A stretch of DNA of 51,715 nt from Kiritimatiellia bacterium (GTDB lineage: Bacteria; Verrucomicrobiota; Kiritimatiellia; PWTM01), in assembly GCA_026417735.1 (NCBI GenBank), contig JAOACR010000006.1:1-51715 (forward strand). Direction: 5' to 3'. The position numbers and the translations under genes were made by a program. The notes under the pieces were generated by a model that saw only the letters and a program-made list of their open reading frames with translations, was not told where the DNA came from and searched no databases. Positions 8,825 to 19,060 of this stretch are shown here, in pieces (the stretch's first letter is position 1; each line of letters begins with the position of its first letter).

Positions 8825-11800
8825 TTCGGCTCCGGCCGCCCTTCCCGCGAAATTGCTTTGAAGTACAGCTCAACCATGGCGCGGTACTCCTCCGGCACCG
8901 ACTCGGCGCGCGCGTTCCGCAGCTCGCGCGCAATGTCGGGCGGCAGCTTTGCCCAGTCGTCGGTGACGCGCACCAGCGGCGCGGCCGCCTCGTCCGGGCC
9001 GGGCAGCCCGGCGGCCTGCGCAGACGCACCCTGACGCGGCGCTTCCCCGGGGACCAGACCCTGGGCGCGCGCCTGCGCCATCGCAGCGGCCTGCGCCGCG
9101 GCCGCCTGGGCAGCGGCCTCCGCGGCAATCGCTGCGGCATCGGCCTGATCGAGCGCGCGCGCAAGCCACTCCGCCGTCTGTGCATCGCGTCCGGTCTCTG
9201 AGGGCATCTGCAGCGGGGGCGGCAGCAATCCGCTCAGCTGTTCAAGTTCCTCGGCGCGGCGCGCGGCCGCCGCAGCGGCGGTCTCCAGCGCCGGCGCGGC
9301 TGCGGGCGCGTTCGCACTCGCAATCGCATCGCGCGCCTGCGACATTTCGCCGGACGCCGTCGCACGGGTGCGACGCCCGGCCTCCGCGATCGTTGCGCCC
9401 GCGTTCCGACCCAGCCGCTGCTGATGCCGCCCGGCCCGCTCGACGGACGAACCGGCCGCGTCGGTCTGCGCGATCAGCCCGGGCTGCGACCCGGCCGACT
9501 CCGCCAGCGCGCCGCGCTCGCCCTCCACCGCGGTACGCGCCTGCGCCGCAAGCGCGTCCGCCTGGCGGGCCAGCTCCTCCGCGCGGCCCGCGGACCCCTC
9601 GCCCCGCTGCGCGATCTCGCGGCCGCGCGCCGCCCCCTCTCGGTCACCGCGTTCCTCGGCACGGCGGACCGCCTCGTTCGCACTCCGAGCCGCCTGACGT
9701 GCAGCCTCGGCGGCACGCCGCAATTGTGCAGCGCCCTGCGCGAGCGCGGCCGCCGCCGGTTCGAGCCCAGCGGCCTCCGTGACAGGCATGGTTTCCGCCG
9801 CGGTGGTTGCCGCCTCGGCGGCGGTCTGCAACGGCGCGGATGCCTCGGGCGCCGCAGCTGCGGCGTCCCGCGCGGCGGGCCGCAGCGCTTCCTCCGCGAG
9901 CGCCCGGGCTGCGCGCGCCAGCTCCGCCGCACGCTCCGGCAGCTGCTGACGTGCGCGCGCCAAATTCTCCGCGGCGCTCGCGGTGGCTCGGGCTAGCCGG
10001 CCCTCCGTCTCGGCGACCCGCCGCACGGTGTCGGCCGCTTCCCGCAGCATCGAGCGCGAAAGGCGGTCGAGCGCCGCCTGCATCGCGGGGTTGTCTGCAA
10101 GCATTCGTTCCAGCGCTTCGGGCGTCCGCGCCGAAGGGTCCTGCGCCATCGCGGCGGTGGCAGCGGCGTCCCGGTACTGTTGCTCCATCGCGTCGGTGAG
10201 CCCCGCCTCCCGCTCGGCCGCCCGCAGCTCCGCACGCCGTCCCTCCGCGTCGCCGCCCTCAAGCTTGCGGTAGTGATCGGCGAGCAGCTCGAGGGTCTGC
10301 TCCAGTCGGGCCTGTTGCGCGGCGGCCTGGTCCAGCGCGGCGGCGCGACGCGCCGCATCGGGTGCGGCGGCCGCCGCGCGCAGCAGATCCTCGGCGCGGG
10401 GCGGGGGTTCCCGCAGCATCGCGAGCGCAACATCCGCATCTCGCGCGCGTTCGCGACCCTCGGGCGAGCGAAGGTCCTGCGCGGCCGCTTCGGCGCGCAG
10501 CAGACGGCGCAGGTCCTCCACCTCCTCGTTCGCATGCAGTTGTCGCTGCAGCGCCTCGCCCACCGACGCACGCGCGGCAGGCTCTTCGGTGCGAGCGGCA
10601 TCCTGCGCCGCCTCGCGAGCCCGGCGCACGTCCTCCCGTGCCGCGGCGAACCGGTCGGAAAGCGGTGGCGCGAGCGAGGCCAGCCACTGGCGGGCCTCCG
10701 CCGCGGCCGCCCGCGCCAGCTCGGCGGCGCGGGTGACCGCGTCCCCCGTCGCACGGACCTCGTCGGCCACGTTGTCGCGGCCGGCGATCGCTACGCGCCG
10801 GCGTTCCATTTCTTCCCGTGCACGTGCGGTCTCGGGCAACGTCCTCGCACGGTTCACCGAGTCCGCGGCGGCGGCGACCTGCTGCTCGCGGAGCGCCCGT
10901 TCCAGGTCGGGCAGCGCCGACTCCGCCGCGCGCCACGTGCGAGCGCGAGCGCGCGCGCCGCGGTCATCCGGCCGGCCCCAGCGTTCGTCCGCGGCGAGCG
11001 AGCGCAACGTCCCGGCGGTCGAGGCCGTTTCATGCGCGGTTTCCACCCGGCGCAGCGCATCGGCGATGCGCTCGACGGTGGCCGCGGCGTTCCGGTCCGG
11101 CGCGGCCGGCACGGTGCGCAGCGCGGCGGCAGCGGCCTGAAGGTCACTCACCAGCGCGGGGTCCGCATCGCGTCGAAGTTCCTCAAACGCGGCACGGTCG
11201 CGAAGTATCGCAATGGCCGCGTCGCGCAATGCGGCGAGGCGCTCACTGGCCACCGCGGCGTTCCGTGGAGCCTCCGCGGCCAGTCCCTGCGCAAGCCGCT
11301 GCAGCACATCGCGCCGGGGTCGGCCCTCCGCGAGGCGCCGAAGCGCCTCGTCGGCGTCGCGCTGTGCGTCGGCCACGCCGCGCAGCACGGTGTCGAGTGC
11401 ACCGTCGGTCGCGCGCGCGAGCTCGCCGAGCTGTGTCGCACCGCCGGCCTCTGCGGCGCTGCGCGCAGCGGAGGCCACCGCGGCCAGTTTGCGTGCGGTT
11501 TCTCGGAACCCCCCACGGCGGCGTTCACTTCTCCCGAGAAGCTCAGCGATTTCTTCCAGGTGGGCGGCGGCGACGGCTTGACGGCGGGCGAGGCGTTCCC
11601 GGTCGGCGAGCGTTTCGGCCGGTGCGGCGGTGGCCCGGCGCAGTTCCTGGCTCACGTCGCGCAGATCGGCGACGGCCAGTTCGGCCTCTTCAGCGGCGGT
11701 CGCCAGAGCCGCCGCCCGGCCGGCCTGCTCCGCCAGCTCGACGGCCCGCTCGAGGCGACGGGCGGTCTCCTCTGCAGCCGCTCGGGCCGCGCTCGGGTCC

Positions 11801-13707
11801 TCACCCGCCGCGGCGAGCCGCCGCGCGACCGCCAGCTCTGCATACCGGATCATCGCCAGCGCGCTCGCGATCTGTTCCAGCGCGTCGGCGCCGGGGCCGG
11901 TGGTCATTTCGGCCTGTGCGCGCCGGATTGCCTCCGCGGCCGCATCGGCGGCGCGCTCCGCCGATCGGATCGCGGAGAGGCTCTGTGCGCGCACCGCTGT
12001 GCGGTCGGCCTCGGTGGCGGTTTCACTCTCCGCAGACCGGCCCGCGGCCAGCTGTGCCTGACGCGCCTCCCGTGTCGCCGCGCTCACCCGCTCGAGCGCG
12101 TCGCTGACACTTCGCCAGGCATCGGCGACCGCACGCCGGCCGGGTTCAAACGATTCGGCGGCGATCATCAGGCGGCGCACCCCGGACTCGCCCGTCTGCC
12201 CTCGCAGATCGGTCGCGACATACTTCACCCACACTTCGTCCCCCGGGCGCAGATCGAGTGCGAGCAGGTCGGTGGTTTCGGTGACGACCGCGGTCTCGCC
12301 GGTGCAGGCGCGGGGCGCGCCGTCGTTGCGCCAACCGGCGCCGGCGCGGCGGACCTGGACACGGCGTTGCAGCGCAACCAGGCCGTGATCGTCTGAGGCC
12401 TCGATCGCCCAGCGCACGACGTCGTCCGGAGTCGCGGTCCGATCGGCGGCCGGCTCGACGATCTCGACACGTGGCGGCTGGTCGGGACGGACGCGGATCT
12501 CCCACACCGGCCGATCACGGTTTTCGAACCCGCTATCGGCCGCGACGAGGCGCACCTGGAAGAGGCCGGGGCGGACCAGCTCCAGCGACGTGCGCCAGCG
12601 GCGCGGATCCTCTGGCCGAAGCTCGACCACTCGGCTTTCACCATCGAGATCTAGCCGCAGTTCGGCGGCCCTCAGCGGCTGATCGCTCTCCAGACAGAGA
12701 TCGACGCGGGTGCCCTCCACCCCCTCCAGATCGCCGGCGGTCTCCCGCACGGTGTGGACGGGGCGCCCCAGCCACTCCGGCGGCCGGTACGTCTTTTCGA
12801 ACGCGGCGATCTGCGGCGGTGGCAGCGCGGTGATCCGGTACCAGCGAGTCACCGCATCAGCGCCACGCGCACGGTAGAGCAGTTGCGCATCGGTGGTTTC
12901 GATGGTGGCGGCGAAGCGACCCGCGCCGATCGGTTTCATCCGACTGCGCGCGCGTCGGCCGCCGGCGGCCGTATCGAGCCACGCCTCCGCGACACGCCGG
13001 CCGGCGGCCTCCACCACGATCGTCACCGCATCGCCAAGCGGCACGGTCGCGTCCGGCGGGGTGGGCTGCACCACATCGAGACGGGCGCGGGAAACCCGCG
13101 CGAGATTGGCGACGGGCAACGCGGCCCGGGCCAGCCGGCGACCGCCCTGCAGTCCCGGCCAAGCCAGCAGCAGCGCCACCAGCACCAGCACGACGGCCGC
13201 GGGCACCACCCAACGGCGCACCAGCGACAACGGCAACAGTTGTTCCGGTTCGATCCGGGCCAGCTGCTCAGCAACGCTCGCCTGCAGGCGCGCACGGAAC
13301 GCGGGCGAATCGAGCCCCGCCGCGGCGGGCGGCCGCGTCCCCAGTTCCACCGCCGACAGCACCTCCTCGCGCAGATCCGGCCGTGCCGACTCAAACCAGC
13401 GCGCCAGCCGCGCCAGATCGCGCCGGCCGCGGAGATGCCGCAACGTGAGCCGCCACAGTTCGAACGCCCCGACTCCCCACGCGCCAAGGCTCAGCATCAC
13501 CCGCGGAACATCTTCGATCACCCACGCCGCGTCCGCGGCAGCAACCAGAATCAGCGCACCCAGCGTCGCCGCAGCCGCGCCGAGGAGACCGCGCGTCCAT
13601 AGCAGGCGTTCGCGCCGGCGGCCGAACTCGAGCAGCCGGCGCCGTGTGCGATCGTCCAGGCCGGTTCGGTCCGCCTCCCCCGCCGGCGGCATTGGTTGGT
13701 GCAGCAT
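8821..13707 (-). CDS. Giant Ala/Arg/Glu-rich coiled-coil membrane protein of the MoxR operon (DUF4175-like)
   Basis: A 1628-residue protein if started at the ATG at 13707, which overlaps the upstream TGA by one base (TGATG). Three membrane helices are visible at about 40-60, 68-88 and 166-185. A periplasmic-type region of beta domains runs to about residue 530 (for example PRVEIVEPAADRTATPDD). About a thousand residues of heptad-rich coiled coil then follow, dominated by Ala, Arg and Glu. The C-terminus returns to an ordered motif (WAKLPPDIARELRNARAES, then VPEEYRAMVELYFKAISREG), a module I recall from the same position in planctomycete homologues. The domain order resembles DUF4175-type proteins found after BatA/vWA genes. 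Function is unknown; a long periplasmic scaffold or tether is the natural inference. Confidence 0.75.
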   Translation of the reverse strand: MLHQPMPPAGEADRTGLDDRTRRRLLEFGRRRERLLWTRGLLGAAAATLGALILVAAADAAWVIEDVPRVMLSLGAWGVGAFELWRLTLRHLRGRRDLARLARWFESARPDLREEVLSAVELGTRPPAAAGLDSPAFRARLQASVAEQLARIEPEQLLPLSLVRRWVVPAAVVLVLVALLLAWPGLQGGRRLARAALPVANLARVSRARLDVVQPTPPDATVPLGDAVTIVVEAAGRRVAEAWLDTAAGGRRARSRMKPIGAGRFAATIETTDAQLLYRARGADAVTRWYRITALPPPQIAAFEKTYRPPEWLGRPVHTVRETAGDLEGVEGTRVDLCLESDQPLRAAELRLDLDGESRVVELRPEDPRRWRTSLELVRPGLFQVRLVAADSGFENRDRPVWEIRVRPDQPPRVEIVEPAADRTATPDDVVRWAIEASDDHGLVALQRRVQVRRAGAGWRNDGAPRACTGETAVVTETTDLLALDLRPGDEVWVKYVATDLRGQTGESGVRRLMIAAESFEPGRRAVADAWRSVSDALERVSAATREARQAQLAAGRSAESETATEADRTAVRAQSLSAIRSAERAADAAAEAIRRAQAEMTTGPGADALEQIASALAMIRYAELAVARRLAAAGEDPSAARAAAEETARRLERAVELAEQAGRAAALATAAEEAELAVADLRDVSQELRRATAAPAETLADRERLARRQAVAAAHLEEIAELLGRSERRRGGFRETARKLAAVASAARSAAEAGGATQLGELARATDGALDTVLRGVADAQRDADEALRRLAEGRPRRDVLQRLAQGLAAEAPRNAAVASERLAALRDAAIAILRDRAAFEELRRDADPALVSDLQAAAAALRTVPAAPDRNAAATVERIADALRRVETAHETASTAGTLRSLAADERWGRPDDRGARARARTWRAAESALPDLERALREQQVAAAADSVNRARTLPETARAREEMERRRVAIAGRDNVADEVRATGDAVTRAAELARAAAAEARQWLASLAPPLSDRFAAAREDVRRAREAAQDAARTEEPAARASVGEALQRQLHANEEVEDLRRLLRAEAAAQDLRSPEGRERARDADVALAMLREPPPRAEDLLRAAAAAPDAARRAAALDQAAAQQARLEQTLELLADHYRKLEGGDAEGRRAELRAAEREAGLTDAMEQQYRDAAATAAMAQDPSARTPEALERMLADNPAMQAALDRLSRSMLREAADTVRRVAETEGRLARATASAAENLARARQQLPERAAELARAARALAEEALRPAARDAAAAAPEASAPLQTAAEAATTAAETMPVTEAAGLEPAAAALAQGAAQLRRAAEAARQAARSANEAVRRAEERGDREGAARGREIAQRGEGSAGRAEELARQADALAAQARTAVEGERGALAESAGSQPGLIAQTDAAGSSVERAGRHQQRLGRNAGATIAEAGRRTRATASGEMSQARDAIASANAPAAAPALETAAAAAARRAEELEQLSGLLPPPLQMPSETGRDAQTAEWLARALDQADAAAIAAEAAAQAAAAQAAAMAQARAQGLVPGEAPRQGASAQAAGLPGPDEAAAPLVRVTDDWAKLPPDIARELRNARAESVPEEYRAMVELYFKAISREGRPEPK

Positions 13708-16700
13708 CACAGCAATCCTCGCCGTTTGCGCACGATCCACTCTGCGGTCAGCAGCGCAATGGCCGCCGCAAACCACGGCCATCGCTGCCACAGATGTGTC
13801 TCAGTTTCCACAATGCGCCCGCGGCTGAGCGGCCGCAATACTGCCGCCAGCTCGCCGAGCTGCTCCTCCCGGAACCACCGGCCGCGGGAGACCGACGCGA
13901 TCTGGCGTAACAGCGCCTCATCGCTCGCCGGTGTCGCCGTCTCGAGATCGGGCGAGGGCCGAACCACCCACGCCGCCGACGCGGCGGTCTCGCTCTCCGG
14001 CACGCCTGCCACCGCCACGCGCAGCTCATAGTTGCCCGGCGGCAACGGCGCGGTCTCCGCAACGTACAGGCCGCCGCCGTGCTCGTCCGGCGACATCGGC
14101 AGCGCGGCGACACGACGGCCGTCGCGGAACACCTGCGCCTGCACCATCGCGCCCGCCATCGCGCGCCCGCGCTCGTCGCGCACGCGGGCACGAAGCTGAG
14201 CGCGCCGTCCTGCCAGCTGCACCGGCGGACCGGCGTCCACCGAAATGCGGCGATCGCGCGTCGCGAACGGCGCCTCCATCATTGCGATGGCCAGCTGGTT
14301 CCAAAAGCGGGTCTGCATCCCGTCACCTTCGTCGCGGCGCCAGCGCCACACCTCATCGAACGCGAGCATCGCCACTCGGCCCGCGCCGTAGCGAGCCACC
14401 AGAAGCGCCGGCGCACCGGCCCCGCCGGCGGGCGGTGTCGCCTCCACCCACACCTCCGCGCCCGCGCGCGGCTCCACTGCCGCCAGCCGACGCGGCGGGG
14501 GCAGGCGGCTCCATACGGCCGCCGCGGAGCCGGTGGCGTCCAGCGCAAGCGCAGGCTGGCGCTCCCCCGCCGCGGTCAGCCGCAACGGAGCGGGGTTGGT
14601 GATCGGCTCGCCCACCCACCGCGCCGGCATGACGTCGGCCAGCGGCCCCCCAAGAAAGGCGCGCAGATAACCCCGATGACCACCGAGCCAAATGAGCCCC
14701 CCACCACGGTCGCCCACAAAGTCGCGCAACCATTCCAGCTCGACCGGACGAAACGCGGCTGCCGGCACTTCCCCAAGGATCACCAGATCCATCGCCATCA
14801 GCGCGTCCCGATCGGCCGGAAACCGATCCGGCCCCTCACCGCGCGGCAGCTCACCGTTGACGACATACACCGCAGTCAGATTCCAGCGCGCGTCCCGATC
14901 AAACAGATTGCGGACATAGCGCGTCTCCCAGCGAGGCCGGCCGTCGATCAGCAGCACCCGGTGGGGACGCGTGATCGCAAACACGGAGATCTCCCGCCGG
15001 TTGTTCTCGGGAATCGCGTCACCTTCGGCACCCTCGATGTCGACACGGAAGTCCAGCCGCACGCCCGCACGCTCGCCGCCGCCAGCGGCAACCCGCGAGA
15101 GCTGCGCGGCAATCTTCTCCACGGGGAAGTCGAACTCGACCACTCGCTCGGCGTCGCCAGGCGGCAATTCGCGCGACCAGATCACCTCTCCGTCCGCGGC
15201 AGTGCGAATGCACAGCGTCAGCGGAGAGCCGTGCGGCCGGTGGTCCGTCAGAAAGATGCGCCCGCGAACCCGATCCCGGTGAAAGACCGCGTCGGGCGCT
15301 TCCACGCCCAGCAGCGCCGCATCGGCGGGAGGGCGATCGCTGCCGATGGAGACCGCCATCACCGGAACGCCGCGCGCGCCGAGGAGTCGGGCGGCCTCCA
15401 GCGGCGAGGGCCCCTGGTTGTGCCGGCCATCGGAGATCAGCACGATCGCCGCCCGCACCGCGGCCGCGTCGGCACCCTCCGCGCCGAGGCCACCGCCCAT
15501 CGCCGACAGGTCCGTGAACGAACCCGACGGCAGCGCGGTCGCGGCGGGCGGCGGGCCTTCCGTCGGCAAAGGCCCGGAACGCGCGCTCCACAGCTCCTCG
15601 AGCCGGCCCTCGCGCAGCGCCAGCACGTGCAGATCGCAGTCCTCCGCCAGCGCGGCCAACAGCGGCTGGCGACCTCCCCACAGCGCCATAGCGGCACGCT
15701 CAAAGCGGGGTGTGCGGTCAAACCGCTCCACCGCCGCGCGCCACGCCGGCCGCTCGCTGAGGTCCGCAGCCGCGGTGCGGCGCAGGAACAACTCGCGGAG
15801 TTCGCGTTCCCAGACCGCCAGCCGGGACTCGAGCGCGGCCACCTCGGCGGCCGCGTCTCCCGACGCAGCCAGACGCCGCACCACCTCGACAAGGTCCCGT
15901 TCAATCGCCGGGCGGGGGTCCACCGCCCCCCCAGTTTCAAACGCCACCAGCCGGGTGGCCGGAATCGGGGACTCCAGCGTGCCGTCGGGAAGTTGCCACC
16001 GCACCGCGACGTGCGCCTGCCCGCCGCCCTCCTTGTGCAGAATCTCAAGGTAGACACGACGGCCGGCTTCCAGCGGCACGCGCGAGGACTTCTGGCTGGG
16101 GAACTGCTCCCACTGGCCCGGCGAGGTCCACCCCTCCACGCGGGCGATCACCGCGGCGCGGTCTGGCTCACCGGAGGGGCTCAGCCGAAGTTCCGCGTGG
16201 TCGTCGCTGGAGAGCCAAAACACGTAGTCGCCGGTCATCGGCGGCAGAAGGTAGGCGCGGATCCGTTCGCCGAACTGGTCGGCACCGTCGTCCGGCACAT
16301 CGAGCGAGCTGAGCGCGCGGCGTTCGTCCGGCGGGCCGCGGAATCTGGGCGAGCGGACCAGATCCTCCACCCGGTCGCCACCGATATTGCTCCAACGCTC
16401 GAGATCCGCGCGGCCGGGCGAGCGCAGCTCCGAAAACGTCGCCGCCGGCAGGTCCGACAGCAGTCGATGGGCGTTCGCGATGCGGTCGGCGGCGGACCGT
16501 ACCGCAGCGGCACGATCGGACCGGGCGGCGTCGAGCTCGTCCAGCGCGGCGCGCAGTTCATCGGCGGCCCGCAACAGTGTGCTTTCAGTGCCGGCGGCGT
16601 CCACCCAACCCAGCTGATGCGCGATCTGCAGCTTTCGGCCGGTCTCCATCTGTGCATCGGTGAGCGCCATGCTGGCGGACTGGTCCAGAACCACGCGCAC

Positions 16701-16916
16701 CTGGAGCGGTTCACCGACCCGACGGCGATGACGCAGCACCGGACCGGCGGCCATCAGCGCGACCAACACGATCGCCAGCGCGCGAAGCGTGGCGGGGAGC
16801 GCCACACCACCCGCCGGTGGCCGTTCCCGGCGATATGTCGCCAGCGCGGCGGCAGCGCCGACCACCGCAACCGCAAGTGCGAGCGCGACCGACCCAGTAA
16901 AGTGCAGCGAGCTCAC
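13707..16916 (-). CDS. Membrane vWA-type protein with inserted PA14-like domain and glutamine-amidotransferase-like region
   Basis: About 1070 residues from GTG 16916, which overlaps the upstream stop in a GTGA; an in-frame ATG further upstream would lie inside the BatA gene. Two membrane helices (about 8-27 and 42-62) precede a vWA strand with the metal-site motif DQSAS (residues 78-82). The vWA domain is then interrupted: a helical stretch (110-170), a PA14-like beta domain (about 175-325; TGDYVFWLSSDDHAELRLS is the typical core), and another helical region. The vWA fold appears to resume at IVLISDGRHNQGPSPLEAAR (491-510) and GVPVMAVSIGSD. A GATase1-like segment follows (VLLIDGRPRWETRYVRNLF), then beta domains and a final membrane helix. 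PA14 modules bind carbohydrate in several families, so cell-wall or glycan contact is possible. Its place in the operon is secure; its role is unknown. Confidence 0.8.
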   Translation of the reverse strand: MSSLHFTGSVALALAVAVVGAAAALATYRRERPPAGGVALPATLRALAIVLVALMAAGPVLRHRRRVGEPLQVRVVLDQSASMALTDAQMETGRKLQIAHQLGWVDAAGTESTLLRAADELRAALDELDAARSDRAAAVRSAADRIANAHRLLSDLPAATFSELRSPGRADLERWSNIGGDRVEDLVRSPRFRGPPDERRALSSLDVPDDGADQFGERIRAYLLPPMTGDYVFWLSSDDHAELRLSPSGEPDRAAVIARVEGWTSPGQWEQFPSQKSSRVPLEAGRRVYLEILHKEGGGQAHVAVRWQLPDGTLESPIPATRLVAFETGGAVDPRPAIERDLVEVVRRLAASGDAAAEVAALESRLAVWERELRELFLRRTAAADLSERPAWRAAVERFDRTPRFERAAMALWGGRQPLLAALAEDCDLHVLALREGRLEELWSARSGPLPTEGPPPAATALPSGSFTDLSAMGGGLGAEGADAAAVRAAIVLISDGRHNQGPSPLEAARLLGARGVPVMAVSIGSDRPPADAALLGVEAPDAVFHRDRVRGRIFLTDHRPHGSPLTLCIRTAADGEVIWSRELPPGDAERVVEFDFPVEKIAAQLSRVAAGGGERAGVRLDFRVDIEGAEGDAIPENNRREISVFAITRPHRVLLIDGRPRWETRYVRNLFDRDARWNLTAVYVVNGELPRGEGPDRFPADRDALMAMDLVILGEVPAAAFRPVELEWLRDFVGDRGGGLIWLGGHRGYLRAFLGGPLADVMPARWVGEPITNPAPLRLTAAGERQPALALDATGSAAAVWSRLPPPRRLAAVEPRAGAEVWVEATPPAGGAGAPALLVARYGAGRVAMLAFDEVWRWRRDEGDGMQTRFWNQLAIAMMEAPFATRDRRISVDAGPPVQLAGRRAQLRARVRDERGRAMAGAMVQAQVFRDGRRVAALPMSPDEHGGGLYVAETAPLPPGNYELRVAVAGVPESETAASAAWVVRPSPDLETATPASDEALLRQIASVSRGRWFREEQLGELAAVLRPLSRGRIVETETHLWQRWPWFAAAIALLTAEWIVRKRRGLL

Positions 16917-19060
16917 CGCGCGCGTCCCCCGAGCCGCCGCTGGACGATGAGCTCCAGCCCGAGCAGTCCGAGCACACCCCACCAGGCGGCGCGCCACAGC
17001 TCCCGGCCTTCCCGCCGCTCGCGCTCCAGACGCCGGAACGCCTCCGGCGACTCGACCACCGTTGCGGAGGCCTCGGCGGCGAGCGCAGCCAGCTCCTGCT
17101 CCGACACTGGCGCCAGCTCCGATTCCTCCGGCGGACGACGCACCACCCAGGCGATCGGTGCCGCGCCACCGGGCGGTCGCAGCCGGTAGATGCCGGGCCG
17201 GTCGGTCTCGCCGAACTCGACCACGCGGTGCAGTCCGCGCACCGTCACCGGCAGTTCCCGCACGGCGCCGTCCGGCAGTGTCAACACCGCGCGCTCGCCC
17301 GCCGCGGCGTTCTCATCCAGTCGTGCGGCAAGGCGCTCGCCGGGGTCGACGTTTCGCGGCGGATGCACCACCGAACCCAGGTAGATGATCAGCTCCTGCA
17401 TCAGGGGCACAAAGGCGGGTTGGAACGGCAGGTTGCTCCAATCGGCGTCCACCGGTCCGCCGAGCAGGATCACCCGACCCTCGCCCACCCGTCGCTCAAC
17501 CATCCACGGTTCCCCGGTCTCCAGGCGCAGCAGCACACCGTCCTCACGTTCGATCGGCACCTCGAGCCGGTAGCGCGCACGAATCCGGGCGCCGCTCAAC
17601 GCGCCCTCCCGCAGTCCGGCGAGCGCCGGATGTGCGGGCCACCGCCCCGCGAACCCCACTGCACCGGCTTCGTCGTCCGGGCGGCCCAGGATCCCGCTCA
17701 GTCGGGCCGGCAGCAGCCCCGCCGCCTCGTCCAGCGCTGCCGCCGCCCACGAGGGGGACGCGCGGTCGCCGGGCGCCACCAGCACCCCCCCACCCTCCCG
17801 AACGAACGTCGCCAGCGCCTCGACCAACGCGGCAGACAACTGCCGGATGTTCGCCAGCACCACCACGCGTGTGTCCCTCAGATGGGCGGGCTCGGCGCGG
17901 GCCTCCGGCACGGTGGAGGCCTCAACCAAGTCCACCGCCCGACCGGCCCCGGTCTTCCACGGCTGCAACGCCAGTTCCAGAAACGCGGTCTCCGAGCGCA
18001 GCGGCACCGGATTGGGGTCGCCACTGACCAGCCGCACCGGCAGCCGGTCCGCGACGATCACCGACGCCGCCGCGACGTTGTCGGGCCGAAACGCGTCCGC
18101 CTCGGTTCCGATCTCGACTATGTGAGAGCCCGCACGATCGAACACGTGCGCGAACTGCACAAATTCAACCGCTCCCGGCTCCAGCCGGACCGTCGCGTTC
18201 TTCAACTCAACGCCGTTCACCCGGAAGTGCACGCGCGTGTGCGGCCGTGGACGCCCGCCGTACAGCCGAACGGCGGCGCGCACGCGCAGCGTCTGGCCCG
18301 CTCCCAGCATCCCGCGCGAGACTTCCACCGGCCCGACCGCGACGTTGTCGACCGGCGGCGTACGGATCGGCAGCAGCACCACACGGGGCGGTACCGGCTG
18401 CGCCGCCAGGCGCGTCCAGGCGCGACGTCGCTCCTCCGCGCGGTCCGTGGACCAGTTGGCGCGCTGGAAGTCGCTGATGATCACCAGCAGCCGGTCGGCA
18501 TGGTGCATGCGCTGCTCCAACAGCGCGGCAGCGCGCTGCAACGCCGCCGCGGGCCGGGCGGCGCCCCAGCCCCCCTCCGCGTCCGCGACAGCCTGCCGCA
18601 GCTGCGCGAGGTCCACGGTCGGCTCCTCCGCCAGCGGCAGCGGCCCCGCCATGCCGATCACCGCCGCCTCGGAGCCGCGCGGCAGTTCCTCCAGCATCGC
18701 GCCGGCCGCCTCGCGGGCGGCGGCCAACGCGCTGCGGCCAGCTTCACCCACTTCCATCGAGGCGCTGTTGTCGAGCAGGATCACCGCGGAGGTCGGCGCC
18801 CGACGGATCCGCCCGCCCGCACCGGTGATCACGGGCCGGGCCATCGCCAGGGCCAGCAGCGCCGGAATCGCGGCGCGAATCGCCAGCAGCAACCACTGTT
18901 CGATCCGGATGCGGCGCCGGTTCGTGCGCAGCACATCCTCCAAAAACATCATCGCGCTCCAGCGCACAACGCGAAAACGGCGGCGGTTCAACAGGTGAAT
19001 GATCACCGGGATCGCCGCGGCCGCCGCGCCGGCCAGCAAAGCGGGATTCAACCACGTCAT
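16913..19060 (-). CDS. BatA-domain vWA membrane protein
   Basis: A 715-residue protein starting at ATG 19060, which forms an ATGA overlap with the DUF58 stop. Residues 1-80 are the BatA N-terminal domain: a first membrane helix ending in PVIIHLLNRRRFRVVRWSAM, then FLEDVLRTNRRRIRIEQWLL and a second helix. A vWA domain begins with ILLDNSASM; Asp97, Ser99 and Ser101 form the DxSxS metal site. The rest is periplasmic beta structure plus a GATase1-like region, ending in a membrane helix and a basic tail (LLGLELIVQRRLGGRAR). BatA-type proteins occur with MoxR and DUF58 proteins in aerotolerance and envelope-related clusters. Here the protein sits third in the operon and partners the similarly built vWA/PA14 protein encoded next. 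Confidence 0.9.
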   Translation of the reverse strand: MTWLNPALLAGAAAAAIPVIIHLLNRRRFRVVRWSAMMFLEDVLRTNRRRIRIEQWLLLAIRAAIPALLALAMARPVITGAGGRIRRAPTSAVILLDNSASMEVGEAGRSALAAAREAAGAMLEELPRGSEAAVIGMAGPLPLAEEPTVDLAQLRQAVADAEGGWGAARPAAALQRAAALLEQRMHHADRLLVIISDFQRANWSTDRAEERRRAWTRLAAQPVPPRVVLLPIRTPPVDNVAVGPVEVSRGMLGAGQTLRVRAAVRLYGGRPRPHTRVHFRVNGVELKNATVRLEPGAVEFVQFAHVFDRAGSHIVEIGTEADAFRPDNVAAASVIVADRLPVRLVSGDPNPVPLRSETAFLELALQPWKTGAGRAVDLVEASTVPEARAEPAHLRDTRVVVLANIRQLSAALVEALATFVREGGGVLVAPGDRASPSWAAAALDEAAGLLPARLSGILGRPDDEAGAVGFAGRWPAHPALAGLREGALSGARIRARYRLEVPIEREDGVLLRLETGEPWMVERRVGEGRVILLGGPVDADWSNLPFQPAFVPLMQELIIYLGSVVHPPRNVDPGERLAARLDENAAAGERAVLTLPDGAVRELPVTVRGLHRVVEFGETDRPGIYRLRPPGGAAPIAWVVRRPPEESELAPVSEQELAALAAEASATVVESPEAFRRLERERREGRELWRAAWWGVLGLLGLELIVQRRLGGRAR

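Noticed and set aside
10180-12396. 738-codon plus-strand frame opposite the coiled-coil gene
   Set aside because: Composition is the complement of the Ala/Arg/Glu-rich rod on the minus strand; no start signal, domain or conserved motif.
14079-17189. 1036-codon plus-strand frame opposite the vWA/PA14 gene
   Set aside because: It is antisense to a gene with clear vWA and PA14 motifs, and its His/Arg/Gln-rich translation is typical of a shadow frame.
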